From the NCBI RefSeq assembly GCF_002208095.1, contig NZ_CP017990.1, positions 1 through 64,000 on the forward strand: a DNA stretch of 64,000 bases, given 5' to 3'. Made by a program: the position numbers and the translations under genes. This DNA comes from Enterobacter cloacae complex sp. ECNIH7. GTDB lineage: Bacteria; Pseudomonadota; Gammaproteobacteria; Enterobacterales; Enterobacteriaceae. Shown piece after piece: positions 51,001-60,319 of this stretch (its first letter is position 1; each line of letters starts with the position of its first letter). Below the pieces are notes generated by a model. The model had not been told where the DNA came from. It made no database searches and saw nothing but the letters and a program-made list of their open reading frames with translations.

Positions 51001-51920
51001 GTGGGCGCAGGCATATCCAGCGACATCACTGACGGTAAACGGCTCGCCAGCGTATCTATCGCTATTCTTACCCTCAGCGGCAGATGCGGCGTCTGCTGCC
51101 ACACGGCATGAACGTTGAAATGCACATCCGGTGCCTGCTTTAAGAGCGGGACGAGTTTACCCTGGTGAATATCTTTGACGACCATCCAGCAGGGCAGCCA
51201 TGCAATGCCGTGTCCGGCCAGCGCAGCGTCGCAGATCGCCTGCAAATCATCCATATTGAGCGACGATCGGGGCGTAAAGGTGTGCGACGTTCCTTCGTTA
51301 TCCATCAGCTGCCAGGACAACACTCTGCCTGCGCTCAAATAGTTAATGGCCGTATGCTGGGATAAATCATTAACGCTTTGTGGCTGGCCTTTCTTCAGCA
51401 GATACTCCGGCGCGGCGCACAGCACCATGCGGTGTTCTCCCAGCTTTCTGGCGACCAGCACGCTGCTGTCCTGAAGCGTGCCGTTACGCACCGCCATATC
51501 AAACCCTTCCTCGACCAGATCCACCACGCGGTCGCTGAATGACATTTCCAGCTCAAGCCCGGGGTGTTCCTGAGCCAGCGCTATCAGCAGCGGGGCGACA
51601 CACTGGCGGCCAAACAGCACCGGCATGGAAATGCGCAGGCGACCGCTGACCTGCTGTTTCCCCGTCTCAAGCAGCGATTCCGCACTCCGAATCTCCTCCA
51701 GCGCACGCAGGCAGCGTTCATAAAAAAGGGCGCCGTTATCGGTCAGACTTTGGCTGCGGGTGGTGCGCTGAAAAAGACGTACCCCCAGCCGTTGTTCAAG
51801 GCGAGCGATGCTTTTTCCGACCGCCGAGCGTGACAAATGCAGACGAATGGCGGCCTGCGCAAAACTTCCCGCCTCAACGGCGGCCACAAAAACAGGAATA
51901 TCCTTCAGCGTATCGGTCAT
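50985..51920 (-). CDS. LysR-family transcriptional regulator
   Basis: A 311-residue LysR-type regulator of the DmlR/YafC-like group. The helix-turn-helix is GSFAQAAIRLHLSRSAVGKSIARLE (residues 18-42), with a substrate-binding domain from about residue 90 (SGRLRISMPVLFG). Effector unknown. It is divergent from the oxidoreductase at 52031 with 110 bases between, the usual layout for a LysR protein and its target. Its last residues and stop (KKPR-stop) are encoded by the gyrB terminator stem. I recall no counterpart at this site in E. coli K-12. Confidence 0.93.
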   Translation of the reverse strand: MTDTLKDIPVFVAAVEAGSFAQAAIRLHLSRSAVGKSIARLEQRLGVRLFQRTTRSQSLTDNGALFYERCLRALEEIRSAESLLETGKQQVSGRLRISMPVLFGRQCVAPLLIALAQEHPGLELEMSFSDRVVDLVEEGFDMAVRNGTLQDSSVLVARKLGEHRMVLCAAPEYLLKKGQPQSVNDLSQHTAINYLSAGRVLSWQLMDNEGTSHTFTPRSSLNMDDLQAICDAALAGHGIAWLPCWMVVKDIHQGKLVPLLKQAPDVHFNVHAVWQQTPHLPLRVRIAIDTLASRLPSVMSLDMPAPTKKPR

Positions 51921-51959
51921 GGATTGTATCTGTTATGGCGTCAATAAAGAGAAAACTTA

Positions 51960-51972
51960 TCGCCACTGGCGA
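51960..51972. promoter_or_regulatory. Inverted repeat in the LysR/oxidoreductase gap
   Basis: TCGCCA, C, TGGCGA is a perfect 13-base inverted repeat, 40 bases upstream of the LysR start. A candidate operator for the LysR protein. Confidence 0.5.
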
Positions 51973-51973
51973 C

Positions 51974-52005
51974 CTTTAGTCAACGGTAGACTGTCAGGAC
52001 TAAAG
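51974..52005. promoter_or_regulatory. Second inverted repeat in the LysR/oxidoreductase gap
   Basis: CTTTAGTC (51974-51981) and GACTAAAG (51998-52005) are perfect 8-base arms with a 16-base spacer. It is 25 bases before the oxidoreductase start and probably overlaps its promoter. Confidence 0.5.
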
Positions 52006-52030
52006 CTCATCTGATGGCAGGAGAAATTAA

Positions 52031-53056
52031 ATGACAGAGACAATGCAACGCTGGTCCATGGATGCCCTCGGGCGCGAGAACCTCAAGCTGACTCAGACGC
52101 CCGTCCCACAGCCGGGCCCGGGTGAAGTGCGCGTGCGGGTGAATGCCGTTGCGCTTAACTATCGCGATAAAATGGTTGTTGAAGGCACAATGCCGATTCC
52201 GCTTTCCTTCCCGTTTACCCCGGCATCTGACATGGCGGGCGTGGTGGACAGCATTGGTGAAGGCGTTACGCGCTTCCAGCCCGGCGCGCGCGTCATCTCA
52301 ACCTTCTTCCCTGAGTGGATCGACGGTAAGCCGCAGGCGGACGCGCGCAATCTGCCCTATAAAACGTCCGGCGGATACTTTCAGGGCATGCTGTCCGAGT
52401 ATGTGATTGTGAATGAAGGCGCGCTGGTGGCCTCCCCGGAGACTCTGGATGACGCCGAGGCCAGCACCTTACCCTGCGCAGGGCTTACCGCCTGGTTTGC
52501 GCTGGTGGAACGTGGCCAGCTGCGCGCCGGTCAATCGGTGCTGGTGCAGGGCACGGGCGGCGTGGCGATATTCGCCCTGCAAATCGCAAAAGCGCACGGC
52601 GCGGAGGTGTTTGTCACCTCGGGGAGTGATGAAAAACTGGCGCTGGCCAAAAAGCTGGGAGCCAGCCAGGGCATCAACCGTCTGAAAGGCGACTGGGCGG
52701 AAAATACGCTGGCGCTCACGCAGGATCGCGGCATCGACCATATTATTGAAACCGTAGGCGGAGAGAACCTGAAGCATTCCCTGCGCGCCATTGCCGTTCA
52801 CGGACGTATCTCCGTCATTGGCGTGCTGGCCGGGACGGAGATTACGCTCTCTGCTGGCGAACTGCTGCTGAAATCACCCGTCATTCAGGGGATTGGCGTG
52901 GGGCACCGCCGGGCGCTGGAAGATTTTGTCCGCGCAGTTGACGTCACGGGGCTGAAGCCGGTGATAGAGCATCGCTACCGTTTTAACGAGCTTGAACAGG
53001 CGTTTGAACACCTCGATCGCGGCGCGTTCGGTAAAATAGTTCTCACCCGCGAGTAA
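52031..53056 (+). CDS. Zinc-independent NAD(P)-dependent MDR-family oxidoreductase
   Basis: A 341-residue medium-chain dehydrogenase/reductase. The N-terminal GroES-like domain is followed by a Rossmann domain with the nucleotide-binding stretch VLVQGTGGVAIFALQIAK (near residue 175). The catalytic-zinc ligands of true alcohol dehydrogenases are missing: NYRDKMV stands where a Cys is expected, SDMAG replaces the GHE motif, and the four-Cys structural zinc lobe is absent. A quinone- or enone-reductase-like activity is therefore more likely than a zinc alcohol dehydrogenase. Substrate unknown. AGGAG ribosome site, and the divergent LysR gene is the likely regulator. Confidence 0.92.
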   Translation: MTETMQRWSMDALGRENLKLTQTPVPQPGPGEVRVRVNAVALNYRDKMVVEGTMPIPLSFPFTPASDMAGVVDSIGEGVTRFQPGARVISTFFPEWIDGKPQADARNLPYKTSGGYFQGMLSEYVIVNEGALVASPETLDDAEASTLPCAGLTAWFALVERGQLRAGQSVLVQGTGGVAIFALQIAKAHGAEVFVTSGSDEKLALAKKLGASQGINRLKGDWAENTLALTQDRGIDHIIETVGGENLKHSLRAIAVHGRISVIGVLAGTEITLSAGELLLKSPVIQGIGVGHRRALEDFVRAVDVTGLKPVIEHRYRFNELEQAFEHLDRGAFGKIVLTRE

Positions 53057-53171
53057 GCCTTCGTTCCCCGGAATCAGCGTAAAAGGGGCATTCCTGTTGC
53101 GCAATATAGCTCTATTTTTGTGTGCTTAATCGCGTTAGCATGAGGCAGCACTCATTTATTCCGGGGAACTC

Positions 53172-53984
53172 ATGGCTATCAAACTCATCGCAATCGATAT
53201 GGACGGCACGCTGCTGCTGCCAGATCACACTATCTCTCCAGCCGTTAAAAACGCGATCGCCGCGGCGCGCACAAAGGGCGTGAATGTGGTCCTGACCACG
53301 GGGCGTCCGTATGCGGGCGTACACAGCTATCTGAAAGAGCTGCACATGAATCAGCCGGGCGACTACTGCATCACCTATAACGGCGCGCTGGTGCAGAAAG
53401 CCGCTGACGGCAGTACGGTTGCGCAAACCGCGCTGAGCTACGATGACTATCTGTTCCTGGAAAAACTGTCCCGTGAAGTGGGTTCCCACTTCCACGCGCT
53501 CGATCGCAATACGCTCTATACCGCCAACCGCGATATCAGCTACTACACGGTACATGAATCCTACGTTGCGACCATTCCGCTGGTGTTCTGTGAAGCGGAG
53601 AAAATGGACCCGGCGACGCAGTTCCTGAAAGTGATGATGATCGACGAGCCAGAGATCCTGGATAAAGCGATTGCGCGCATTCCGGCGGAGGTAAAAGAGA
53701 AGTACACCGTGCTGAAAAGTGCGCCGTACTTCCTCGAAATCCTCGATAAACGCGTCAATAAAGGCACCGGTGTCAAATCACTGGCCGATGCGCTGGGTAT
53801 TAAACAGGAAGAGATCATGGCGCTGGGCGACCAGGAAAATGACATCGCGATGATCGAATTCGCCGGTATGGGCGTGGCGATGGATAACGCCATTCCATCC
53901 GTGAAAGAAGTGGCCAACTTCGTGACAAAATCCAACCTGGAAGACGGCGTTGCTTACGCGATCGAGAAGTTTGTGCTGCAGTAA
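53172..53984 (+). CDS. yidA: Sugar-phosphatase YidA (HAD family, Cof type)
   Basis: A 270-residue HAD IIB hydrolase. Motif I is IDMDGTLLLPD (Asp9 nucleophile, Asp11), motif II is LTTGRP, and motifs III/IV lie in LGIKQEEIMALGDQENDIAMIEFAG. A cap domain (residues about 85-190) confers specificity. The E. coli enzyme hydrolyses sugar phosphates such as erythrose-4-phosphate. E. coli has yidB on its gyrB side and yidX on its dgoR side; both are absent here. Confidence 0.96.
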   Translation: MAIKLIAIDMDGTLLLPDHTISPAVKNAIAAARTKGVNVVLTTGRPYAGVHSYLKELHMNQPGDYCITYNGALVQKAADGSTVAQTALSYDDYLFLEKLSREVGSHFHALDRNTLYTANRDISYYTVHESYVATIPLVFCEAEKMDPATQFLKVMMIDEPEILDKAIARIPAEVKEKYTVLKSAPYFLEILDKRVNKGTGVKSLADALGIKQEEIMALGDQENDIAMIEFAGMGVAMDNAIPSVKEVANFVTKSNLEDGVAYAIEKFVLQ

Positions 53985-54002
53985 CGCTTATTTTTAATCA
54001 TC

Positions 54003-54032
54003 AGCCTCGGTTATCAACCGGGGCTTTTTTTG
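54003..54032 (+). terminator. yidA terminator
   Basis: AGCCTCGGTT (54003-54012) pairs with AACCGGGGCT (54016-54025) with one mismatch and a 3-base loop, then seven T. Confidence 0.93.
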
Positions 54033-54070
54033 CGCTGAATTTATTGAATTGTTCTTTTTGTGATCTTGAT

Positions 54071-54100
54071 TGTAGTACAACATTAAATGATTGTACTACA
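54071..54100. promoter_or_regulatory. DgoR operator upstream of dgoR
   Basis: TGTAGTACAA (54071-54080) and TTGTACTACA (54091-54100) are a perfect 10-base inverted repeat with a 10-base spacer. A related site, TTTGTACTGCA, lies at 54133-54143. DgoR of E. coli binds similar TTGTA/TACAA inverted repeats in this promoter and is released by galactonate. Confidence 0.75.
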
Positions 54101-54209
54101 TTACAGCCATGGCAAAGACGAACTCCCTCACGTTTGTACTGCAAAAGTGAGGTGAAATTCAGCGGTCGCGGTAAAGTAGTGATGGACATACAGAGCACAA
54201 GGACTCTCC

Positions 54210-54899
54210 ATGACTCTCAATAAAACCGATCGCATCGTCATCACGCTGGGCACACAGATTGTGGGTGGCAAATACGTTCCCGGTTCGCCGCTGCCGGCAG
54301 AGGCCGAACTGTGTGAGGAGTTTGAAACCTCGCGCAACATCATCCGGGAAGTATTCCGCTCGCTGATGGCGAAGCGGCTGATTGAAATGAAGCGCTATCG
54401 CGGCGCGTTTGTTGCCCCGCGTAACCAGTGGAACTACCTCGATACCGACGTGCTGCAGTGGGTGCTGGAAAACGACTACGACCCGCGGCTTATCGGCGCG
54501 ATGAGCGAAGTCCGAAACCTGGTTGAACCGGCCATCGCCCGCTGGGCGGCGGAACGCGCAACTTCCGGCGATTTGGCCCAGATCGAGTCGGCTTTAAACG
54601 ACATGATCGCCAATAACCAGAACCGGGAGGCGTTTAACGAGGCAGATATTCGCTACCACGAGGCGGTGCTGCAGTCGGTGCATAACCCGGTATTACAGCA
54701 GCTTAGCGTAGCGATCAGCTCGCTACAGCGAGCAGTATTTGAACGTACCTGGATGGGCGATGAGGCCAACATGCCGAAAACGCTCCAGGAACATAAAGCG
54801 CTGTTCGATGCGATAAGGCATCAGGACGGCGATGCGGCAGAGCAGGCGGCGCTTACAATGATTGCCAGCTCGACACGAAGGCTGAAGGAAATCACATGA
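54210..54899 (+). CDS. dgoR: Galactonate operon repressor DgoR (GntR/FadR family)
   Basis: A 229-residue repressor. Winged helix (residues 10-70, with CEEFETSRNIIREVFRSLMAKRLIEM) and a C-terminal FCD domain that binds D-galactonate. First gene of dgoRKADT, with a 4-base overlap into dgoK. A perfect inverted repeat lies upstream. Confidence 0.96.
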   Translation: MTLNKTDRIVITLGTQIVGGKYVPGSPLPAEAELCEEFETSRNIIREVFRSLMAKRLIEMKRYRGAFVAPRNQWNYLDTDVLQWVLENDYDPRLIGAMSEVRNLVEPAIARWAAERATSGDLAQIESALNDMIANNQNREAFNEADIRYHEAVLQSVHNPVLQQLSVAISSLQRAVFERTWMGDEANMPKTLQEHKALFDAIRHQDGDAAEQAALTMIASSTRRLKEIT

Positions 54900-55774
54900 C
54901 ATCTCGCTACATCGCAATTGACTGGGGATCGACCAATCTGCGCGCCTGGCTATACCAGGGCGAGCAGTGCCTGGAGAGCAGGCAATCAGAAGCAGGCGTG
55001 ACGCGCCTGAACGGTAAATCCCCCGAGGCGGTGTTAGCAGAGGTCACACAAAACTGGCGCGATAGCGCCACGCCGGTGGTAATGGCGGGAATGGTGGGCA
55101 GTAACGTAGGCTGGAAAATTGCACCTTATCTGCCGGTCCCCGCCCATTTCTCCGCTATTGGCGAGCAGTTAACGTCCGTTGGCGACAATATCTGGATTAT
55201 TCCCGGCTTGTGCGTTTCTCGCGACGATAACCGCAACGTGATGCGCGGCGAAGAGACGCAGCTGCTTGGCGCGAGCGCTCTCTCTCCTTCTTCTGTCTAC
55301 GTCATGCCCGGCACGCACTGCAAGTGGGTCCAGGCTGACGCTGAGCAAATCCACGACTTTCGCACCGTGATGACCGGCGAGCTGCACCATTTGCTGCTCA
55401 ACCATTCGCTGGTTGGGGCCGGTTTACCTGACCAGGAAGCCTCGGCAGAGGCGTTTGCTGCCGGGCTTGAACGTGGGATCGCTTCTCCTGATGTTTTGCC
55501 GCACCTTTTTGAGGTTCGCGCCTCGCACGTGCTGGGAAATCTCCCGCGCGAGCAGGTCAGCGAGTTTCTTTCCGGCCTGCTGATTGGCGCTGAGGTTGCC
55601 AGCATGCGTGATTTCATCGCGCACGAGCAGGCCATCACCATTGTCGCAGGCGCATCGCTGACGTCGCGCTACGAGCAGGCGTTTCGCGCCGTGGGGCGTG
55701 ATGTTTTAACGATATCCGGCGACACGGCATTTCAGGCAGGAATAAGGAGCATCGCTCATGCAGTGGCAAACTGA
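54896..55774 (+). CDS. dgoK: 2-dehydro-3-deoxygalactonokinase DgoK
   Basis: A 292-residue kinase that phosphorylates 2-keto-3-deoxygalactonate at C6, the second step of galactonate breakdown. The N-terminal IDWGSTNLRAW is the ATP phosphate-binding loop. It overlaps dgoR by 4 bases and dgoA by 17. Confidence 0.96.
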   Translation: MTSRYIAIDWGSTNLRAWLYQGEQCLESRQSEAGVTRLNGKSPEAVLAEVTQNWRDSATPVVMAGMVGSNVGWKIAPYLPVPAHFSAIGEQLTSVGDNIWIIPGLCVSRDDNRNVMRGEETQLLGASALSPSSVYVMPGTHCKWVQADAEQIHDFRTVMTGELHHLLLNHSLVGAGLPDQEASAEAFAAGLERGIASPDVLPHLFEVRASHVLGNLPREQVSEFLSGLLIGAEVASMRDFIAHEQAITIVAGASLTSRYEQAFRAVGRDVLTISGDTAFQAGIRSIAHAVAN

Positions 55775-56375
55775 TCTTCCCCTTATCGCGATTTTGCGCG
55801 GCATCACGCCCGATGAGGCGTTAGCCCACGTCGGCGCGGTTATTGACGCCGGGTTCGACGCGGTGGAAATCCCGCTTAACTCTCCGGAGTGGGAAAAAAG
55901 CATTCCGGCCGTGGTGAAGGCCTTTGGCGATAGGGCGCTGATTGGCGCAGGCACCGTGTTACAGCCTGAGCAGGTGGATCGGCTGGCGGAAATGGGCTGC
56001 AGGCTTATCGTTACGCCCAATATTCAGCCAGAGGTGATCCGCCGCGCGGTGGGGCACGGCATGACCGTCTGCCCGGGCTGCGCCACCGCCACGGAGGCCT
56101 TTACTGCTCTCGAAGCAGGCGCACAGTCGCTCAAAATTTTCCCGTCATCGGCTTTTGGTCCGGACTACATCAAAGCGCTGAAAGCGGTATTGCCCGCCAG
56201 CGTGCCGGTCTTTGCCGTGGGCGGCGTAACGCCAGAAAACCTGGGCCAGTGGATGAGCGCTGGCTGTGTGGGCGCAGGGCTGGGCAGCGATCTTTATCGT
56301 GCCGGACAGTCCGTTGAACGTACCGCACAGCAGGCGGCAGCATTTGTGAAAGCGTATCGAGAGGCAGTGAAATGA
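55758..56375 (+). CDS. dgoA: 2-dehydro-3-deoxy-6-phosphogalactonate aldolase DgoA
   Basis: A 205-residue class I aldolase of the KDPG/KHG family that cleaves KDPGal to pyruvate and glyceraldehyde-3-phosphate. The Schiff-base Lys lies in [18 protein letters not shown] (near residue 126). [12 protein letters not shown] and the active-site Glu near residue 37 ([12 protein letters not shown]) are family features. It overlaps dgoD by 4 bases. Confidence 0.96.
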   Translation: MQWQTDLPLIAILRGITPDEALAHVGAVIDAGFDAVEIPLNSPEWEKSIPAVVKAFGDRALIGAGTVLQPEQVDRLAEMGCRLIVTPNIQPEVIRRAVGHGMTVCPGCATATEAFTALEAGAQSLKIFPSSAFGPDYIKALKAVLPASVPVFAVGGVTPENLGQWMSAGCVGAGLGSDLYRAGQSVERTAQQAAAFVKAYREAVK

Positions 56376-57520
56376 AAATAACCAAACTCACCACGTACCG
56401 TTTACCCCCGCGCTGGATGTTCCTGAAAATCGAAACCGATGAAGGGGTTGTGGGCTGGGGCGAACCGGTGATTGAAGGGCGGGCGCGTACCGTAGAAGCG
56501 GCGGTGCACGAGCTGGGTGAATACCTGATTGGTCAGGATCCGGCGCGCATTAACGACCTTTGGCAGGTGATGTACCGCGCGGGCTTCTACCGCGGAGGGC
56601 CGATCCTGATGAGCGCCATCGCCGGCATCGACCAGGCGCTGTGGGATATCAAAGGCAAAGTGCTGAACGCGCCGGTCTGGCAATTGATGGGCGGCCTGGT
56701 GCGCGACAAAATCAAAGCCTACAGCTGGGTCGGCGGTGACCGTCCTGCGGAAGTGATTGATGGCATCACGCAGCTGCGCAACATCGGCTTCGACACTTTC
56801 AAGCTCAACGGCTGCGAAGAGATGGGCATTATCGACAACTCGCGCGCGGTAGACCGGGCGGTGAATACCGTGGCGCAAATCCGTGAAGCCTTCGGCAACG
56901 AGATTGAGTTTGGCCTGGATTTCCACGGCCGCGTCAGCGCGCCGATGGCCAAAGTTCTGATCAAAGAGCTGGAGCCGTATCGTCCGCTGTTTATCGAAGA
57001 GCCGGTGCTGGCCGAGCAGGCCGAGTACTACCCGAAACTGGCTGAACAGACCCACATCCCTATCGCGGCGGGTGAACGTATGTTCTCGCGCTTCGAGTTT
57101 AAACGCGTGCTCGAAGCGGGCGGCATTGCCATTCTGCAGCCGGACCTCTCTCACGCGGGCGGCATCACCGAATGCTATAAAATTGCCGGGATGGCAGAGG
57201 CTTACGATGTGGCGCTGGCGCCGCACTGCCCGCTTGGCCCGATCGCGCTGGCTGCCTGTTTGCACGTCGACTTTGTCTCCCGCAATGCGGTGTTCCAGGA
57301 ACAGAGCATGGGGATTCACTATAACAAGGGCGCGGAACTGCTCGATTTTGTGAAAAATAAAGAAGACTTCTGCATGGAAGGCGGTTTCTTTAAACCGTTA
57401 ACGAAGCCGGGCCTTGGCGTAGAAATTGACGAAGCCAAAGTCATTGAGCTGAGTAAAAATGCGCCAGACTGGCGTAACCCGCTGTGGCGTCATGAGGACG
57501 GCAGCGTAGCCGAATGGTAA
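56372..57520 (+). CDS. dgoD: D-galactonate dehydratase DgoD
   Basis: A 382-residue enolase-superfamily dehydratase, the first catabolic step (galactonate to 2-keto-3-deoxygalactonate). Metal ligands are in [14 protein letters not shown] (Asp183), [10 protein letters not shown] (Glu209) and [13 protein letters not shown] (Glu235), with the acid His in [13 protein letters not shown] (His285). Full family length. A palindromic gap of 225 bases separates it from dgoT. Confidence 0.97.
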   Translation: MKITKLTTYRLPPRWMFLKIETDEGVVGWGEPVIEGRARTVEAAVHELGEYLIGQDPARINDLWQVMYRAGFYRGGPILMSAIAGIDQALWDIKGKVLNAPVWQLMGGLVRDKIKAYSWVGGDRPAEVIDGITQLRNIGFDTFKLNGCEEMGIIDNSRAVDRAVNTVAQIREAFGNEIEFGLDFHGRVSAPMAKVLIKELEPYRPLFIEEPVLAEQAEYYPKLAEQTHIPIAAGERMFSRFEFKRVLEAGGIAILQPDLSHAGGITECYKIAGMAEAYDVALAPHCPLGPIALAACLHVDFVSRNAVFQEQSMGIHYNKGAELLDFVKNKEDFCMEGGFFKPLTKPGLGVEIDEAKVIELSKNAPDWRNPLWRHEDGSVAEW

Positions 57521-57567
57521 ATGCGCGTCATACTTCGCGCTGGTGATGCGTTGGCTGCGTTTTCTTA

Positions 57568-57599
57568 CCCCGGTCACATACTTTTGTATGCTCCCGGGG
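57568..57599. repeat. Imperfect palindrome between dgoD and dgoT
   Basis: CCCCGGTCACATAC pairs with GTATGCTCCCGGGG: 6 bp, a 3x3 internal loop, 5 bp and a TTTT loop. It is flanked by GTTTTC and GAAAAC, which extend the symmetry. It resembles an enterobacterial intergenic repeat I recall, but I cannot name it reliably. Confidence 0.6.
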
Positions 57600-57745
57600 A
57601 TGCGAAAACTTGCCGCCTTCCCCCAGCACGAATTATTTAGCGCATTCTGTTTACGTTTTTAATTAAAAAAACCAAATACACCCTCTGTAAATTACAGGGC
57701 ATGGTGAGCGGCTTCGCTATGCCCAAAATCTGGAGACAGATTGCG

Positions 57746-59038
57746 ATGGATATTCCAGTTACCGCTACAAAAACCGGGCGTCGCCGCTACCTGACGCTGA
57801 TTATGATCTTTATTACCGTGGTCATTTGCTATGTCGACCGCGCCAACCTTGCCGTGGCATCGGCCCATATCCAGGAAGAGTTTGGCATCACCAAAGCGGA
57901 AATGGGCTACGTCTTTTCGGCGTTTGCCTGGCTGTATACTTTATGTCAGATCCCGGGCGGCTGGTTCCTTGACCGCGTGGGTTCACGTCTGACCTATTTC
58001 ATTGCCATTTTCGGCTGGTCAGTGGCGACCCTGTTCCAGGGCTTCGCGACCGGGCTGATGTCGCTGATTGGCCTGCGCGCCATCACCGGGGTGTTCGAAG
58101 CGCCCGCGTTTCCCACCAACAACCGCATGGTGACCAGCTGGTTCCCGGAACACGAGCGCGCGTCCGCCGTTGGCTTTTACACCTCCGGGCAGTTTGTCGG
58201 CCTGGCGTTCCTGACACCGCTGCTGATCTGGATCCAGGAGCTGCTGAGCTGGCACTGGGTATTCATCGTCACGGGTGGGATTGGCATTATCTGGTCGCTG
58301 ATCTGGTTCAAGGTTTACCAGCCGCCGCGTCTGACCAAAAGCATCACCAAAGCCGAGCTGGACTACATCCGCGACGGCGGTGGCCTGGTGGACGGCGATG
58401 CGCCGGTGAAAAAAGAGGCGCGCCAGCCGCTGACCAAAGCGGACTGGAAGCTGGTCTTCCATCGTAAGCTGGTGGGTGTTTATCTGGGCCAGTTCGCGGT
58501 GACCTCCACGCTGTGGTTCTTCCTCACCTGGTTCCCGAACTACCTGACCCAGGAGAAGGGGATCGCGGCGCTGAAGGCGGGCTTTATGACCACCGTGCCG
58601 TTTCTCGCGGCATTCTTCGGCGTGCTGCTCTCCGGCTGGCTGGCCGATAAGCTGGTGAAAAAAGGCTACTCGCTGGGCGTGGCGCGTAAAACGCCGATCA
58701 TCTGCGGCTTGCTGATCTCAACCTGCATCATGGGTGCCAACTACACCAACGATCCGGTGTGGATTATGACCCTGATGGCGGTGGCGTTCTTCGGTAACGG
58801 TTTCGCCTCTATCACCTGGTCGCTGGTGTCGTCCCTTGCGCCGATGCGGCTGATTGGCCTGACCGGCGGCGTGTTCAACTTTGTCGGTGGGCTGGGTGGG
58901 ATCACCGTACCGCTGGTCATCGGCTACCTGGCGCAGGACTACGGCTTCGGCCCGGCGCTGGTCTATATTTCTGCCGTGGCGCTGATCGGGGCACTCTCCT
59001 ACATCCTGCTGGTGGGTGATGTGAAACGAGTAGGCTAA
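57746..59038 (+). CDS. dgoT: D-galactonate transporter DgoT
   Basis: A 430-residue major facilitator (anion:cation symporter, ACS family) with 12 hydrophobic segments. The first helix has [12 protein letters not shown], and the loop 2/3 motif is [11 protein letters not shown] (near residue 73). It imports galactonate for the dgoK/A/D enzymes. The start at 57746 (MDIPVTA) follows GGAG and matches the E. coli length. An ATG at 57701 would add 15 unconserved residues. Confidence 0.96.
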   Translation: MDIPVTATKTGRRRYLTLIMIFITVVICYVDRANLAVASAHIQEEFGITKAEMGYVFSAFAWLYTLCQIPGGWFLDRVGSRLTYFIAIFGWSVATLFQGFATGLMSLIGLRAITGVFEAPAFPTNNRMVTSWFPEHERASAVGFYTSGQFVGLAFLTPLLIWIQELLSWHWVFIVTGGIGIIWSLIWFKVYQPPRLTKSITKAELDYIRDGGGLVDGDAPVKKEARQPLTKADWKLVFHRKLVGVYLGQFAVTSTLWFFLTWFPNYLTQEKGIAALKAGFMTTVPFLAAFFGVLLSGWLADKLVKKGYSLGVARKTPIICGLLISTCIMGANYTNDPVWIMTLMAVAFFGNGFASITWSLVSSLAPMRLIGLTGGVFNFVGGLGGITVPLVIGYLAQDYGFGPALVYISAVALIGALSYILLVGDVKRVG

Positions 59039-59054
59039 TCCCTGCGGATGTTTT

Positions 59055-59083
59055 ACCCTGATGCACTCACCGTGCATCAGGGT
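59055..59083 (+). terminator. Perfect hairpin between dgoT and yidR
   Basis: ACCCTGATGCAC and GTGCATCAGGGT are perfect 12-base arms with a 5-base loop. The right arm ends 6 bases before the yidR ATG. No T run follows, so it may be a 3' end for dgoT mRNA or a translational shield for yidR. Confidence 0.65.
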
Positions 59084-59089
59084 ATCCTC

Positions 59090-60319
59090 ATGAAACAAAT
59101 CACCTTCGCTTCCCGCAACCACCAGCTGACCAACATCAATACCTGGACGCCGGACAGCCAGTGGCTGGTCTACGACGTGCGCCCGTCCGGTGCGTCGTTC
59201 ACCGGTGAAACCATCGAGCGGGTCAATGTCGCTACGGGTGAGGTAGAGGTGGTATATCGCGCCACTGACGGCGCGCATGTCGGCGTGGTGACCGTTCATC
59301 CTGCAGAAGAGAAATATGTCTTTATCCACGGCCCGAAAAACCCGGATGCGGACTGGCATTACGATTTTCATCATCGTCAGGGAGTGGTTGCGCAAAACGG
59401 TCAGGTGAGCAACCTGGACGCGATGGATATCACCGCGCCTTACACCGCCGGCGCGCTGCGCGGCGGCAGCCACGTCCATGTCTTCAGCCCAAACGGGCAG
59501 CTCGTCAGCTTTACCTATAACGACCATGTTCTGCACGAACGCGATCCTAAACTTGATTTACGCAACGTCGGCGTGGCTGCGCCTTACGGCCCGGTGAACC
59601 CGCGCGGGAACCATCCGCGCGAATATTCAGGTGCATTCTGGAGCGTGCTGGTCAGCCGCACGACGCCCAACCCGCAGCCGGGCAGCGACGAGATTAACCG
59701 CGCCTACGAAGAGGGCTGGGTGGGCAACGACAGGCTGGCGTTCATCGGCGACACCCTGTCTGAGCAGGGCGAAAAAGTACCCGAACTGTTTATCGTAAAT
59801 CTGCCGGAAGATGAGCAGGGCTGGAAGCATGCGGGCGATGCGCCGCTACAGGGCACGACGGAGACCCTTCCAGCGCCGCCTGCGGGTGTGAAGCAGCGTC
59901 GTTTGACCTTTACGCATCAGAGGGCGTACCCGGGCCTGGTGAACGTGCCGCGTCACTGGGTTCGCTGTAACCCGCAGGGGACACGGATTGCGTTTCTGAT
60001 GCGGGATGATAACGGCATTGTGCAGCTGTGGCTGATCTCTCCTGAGGGCGGCGAGCCGCGCCAGTTGACGCGTACCGGGAGCGATATTCAGTCTGCATTT
60101 AACTGGCATCCTTCCGGCGATCGTCTGGGGTTTGTGCTCGAAAATCGGATCGCCTGCTGCGACGCACAGACCGGAGAGGTGACGTTTTTGACGTCCGATC
60201 ACGGCAACCCGCCGTCTGCTGATGCGGTCGTGTTTTCCCCGGACGGGCGCGTTATTGCGTGGATGGAGGAGACAGCCGGTTTCCGTCAGCTTTGGGTGAC
60301 GGAAACCGCGCAGTACTAG
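59090..60319 (+). CDS. yidR: TolB/DPP-like beta-propeller protein YidR (DUF3748)
   Basis: A 409-residue protein of unknown function, similar along its length to E. coli YidR (about 415 residues). It has WD40/TolB-like repeat blocks such as NTWTPDSQWLVYDVRPSG, SHVHVFSPNGQLVSFTYNDH and VVFSPDGRVIAWME, suggesting a beta-propeller. No signal peptide is visible. The only AG-rich ribosome-site bases (AGGG, 59079-59082) lie in a hairpin stem. Its stop overlaps the yidQ stop in antisense. Confidence 0.9.
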   Translation: MKQITFASRNHQLTNINTWTPDSQWLVYDVRPSGASFTGETIERVNVATGEVEVVYRATDGAHVGVVTVHPAEEKYVFIHGPKNPDADWHYDFHHRQGVVAQNGQVSNLDAMDITAPYTAGALRGGSHVHVFSPNGQLVSFTYNDHVLHERDPKLDLRNVGVAAPYGPVNPRGNHPREYSGAFWSVLVSRTTPNPQPGSDEINRAYEEGWVGNDRLAFIGDTLSEQGEKVPELFIVNLPEDEQGWKHAGDAPLQGTTETLPAPPAGVKQRRLTFTHQRAYPGLVNVPRHWVRCNPQGTRIAFLMRDDNGIVQLWLISPEGGEPRQLTRTGSDIQSAFNWHPSGDRLGFVLENRIACCDAQTGEVTFLTSDHGNPPSADAVVFSPDGRVIAWMEETAGFRQLWVTETAQY

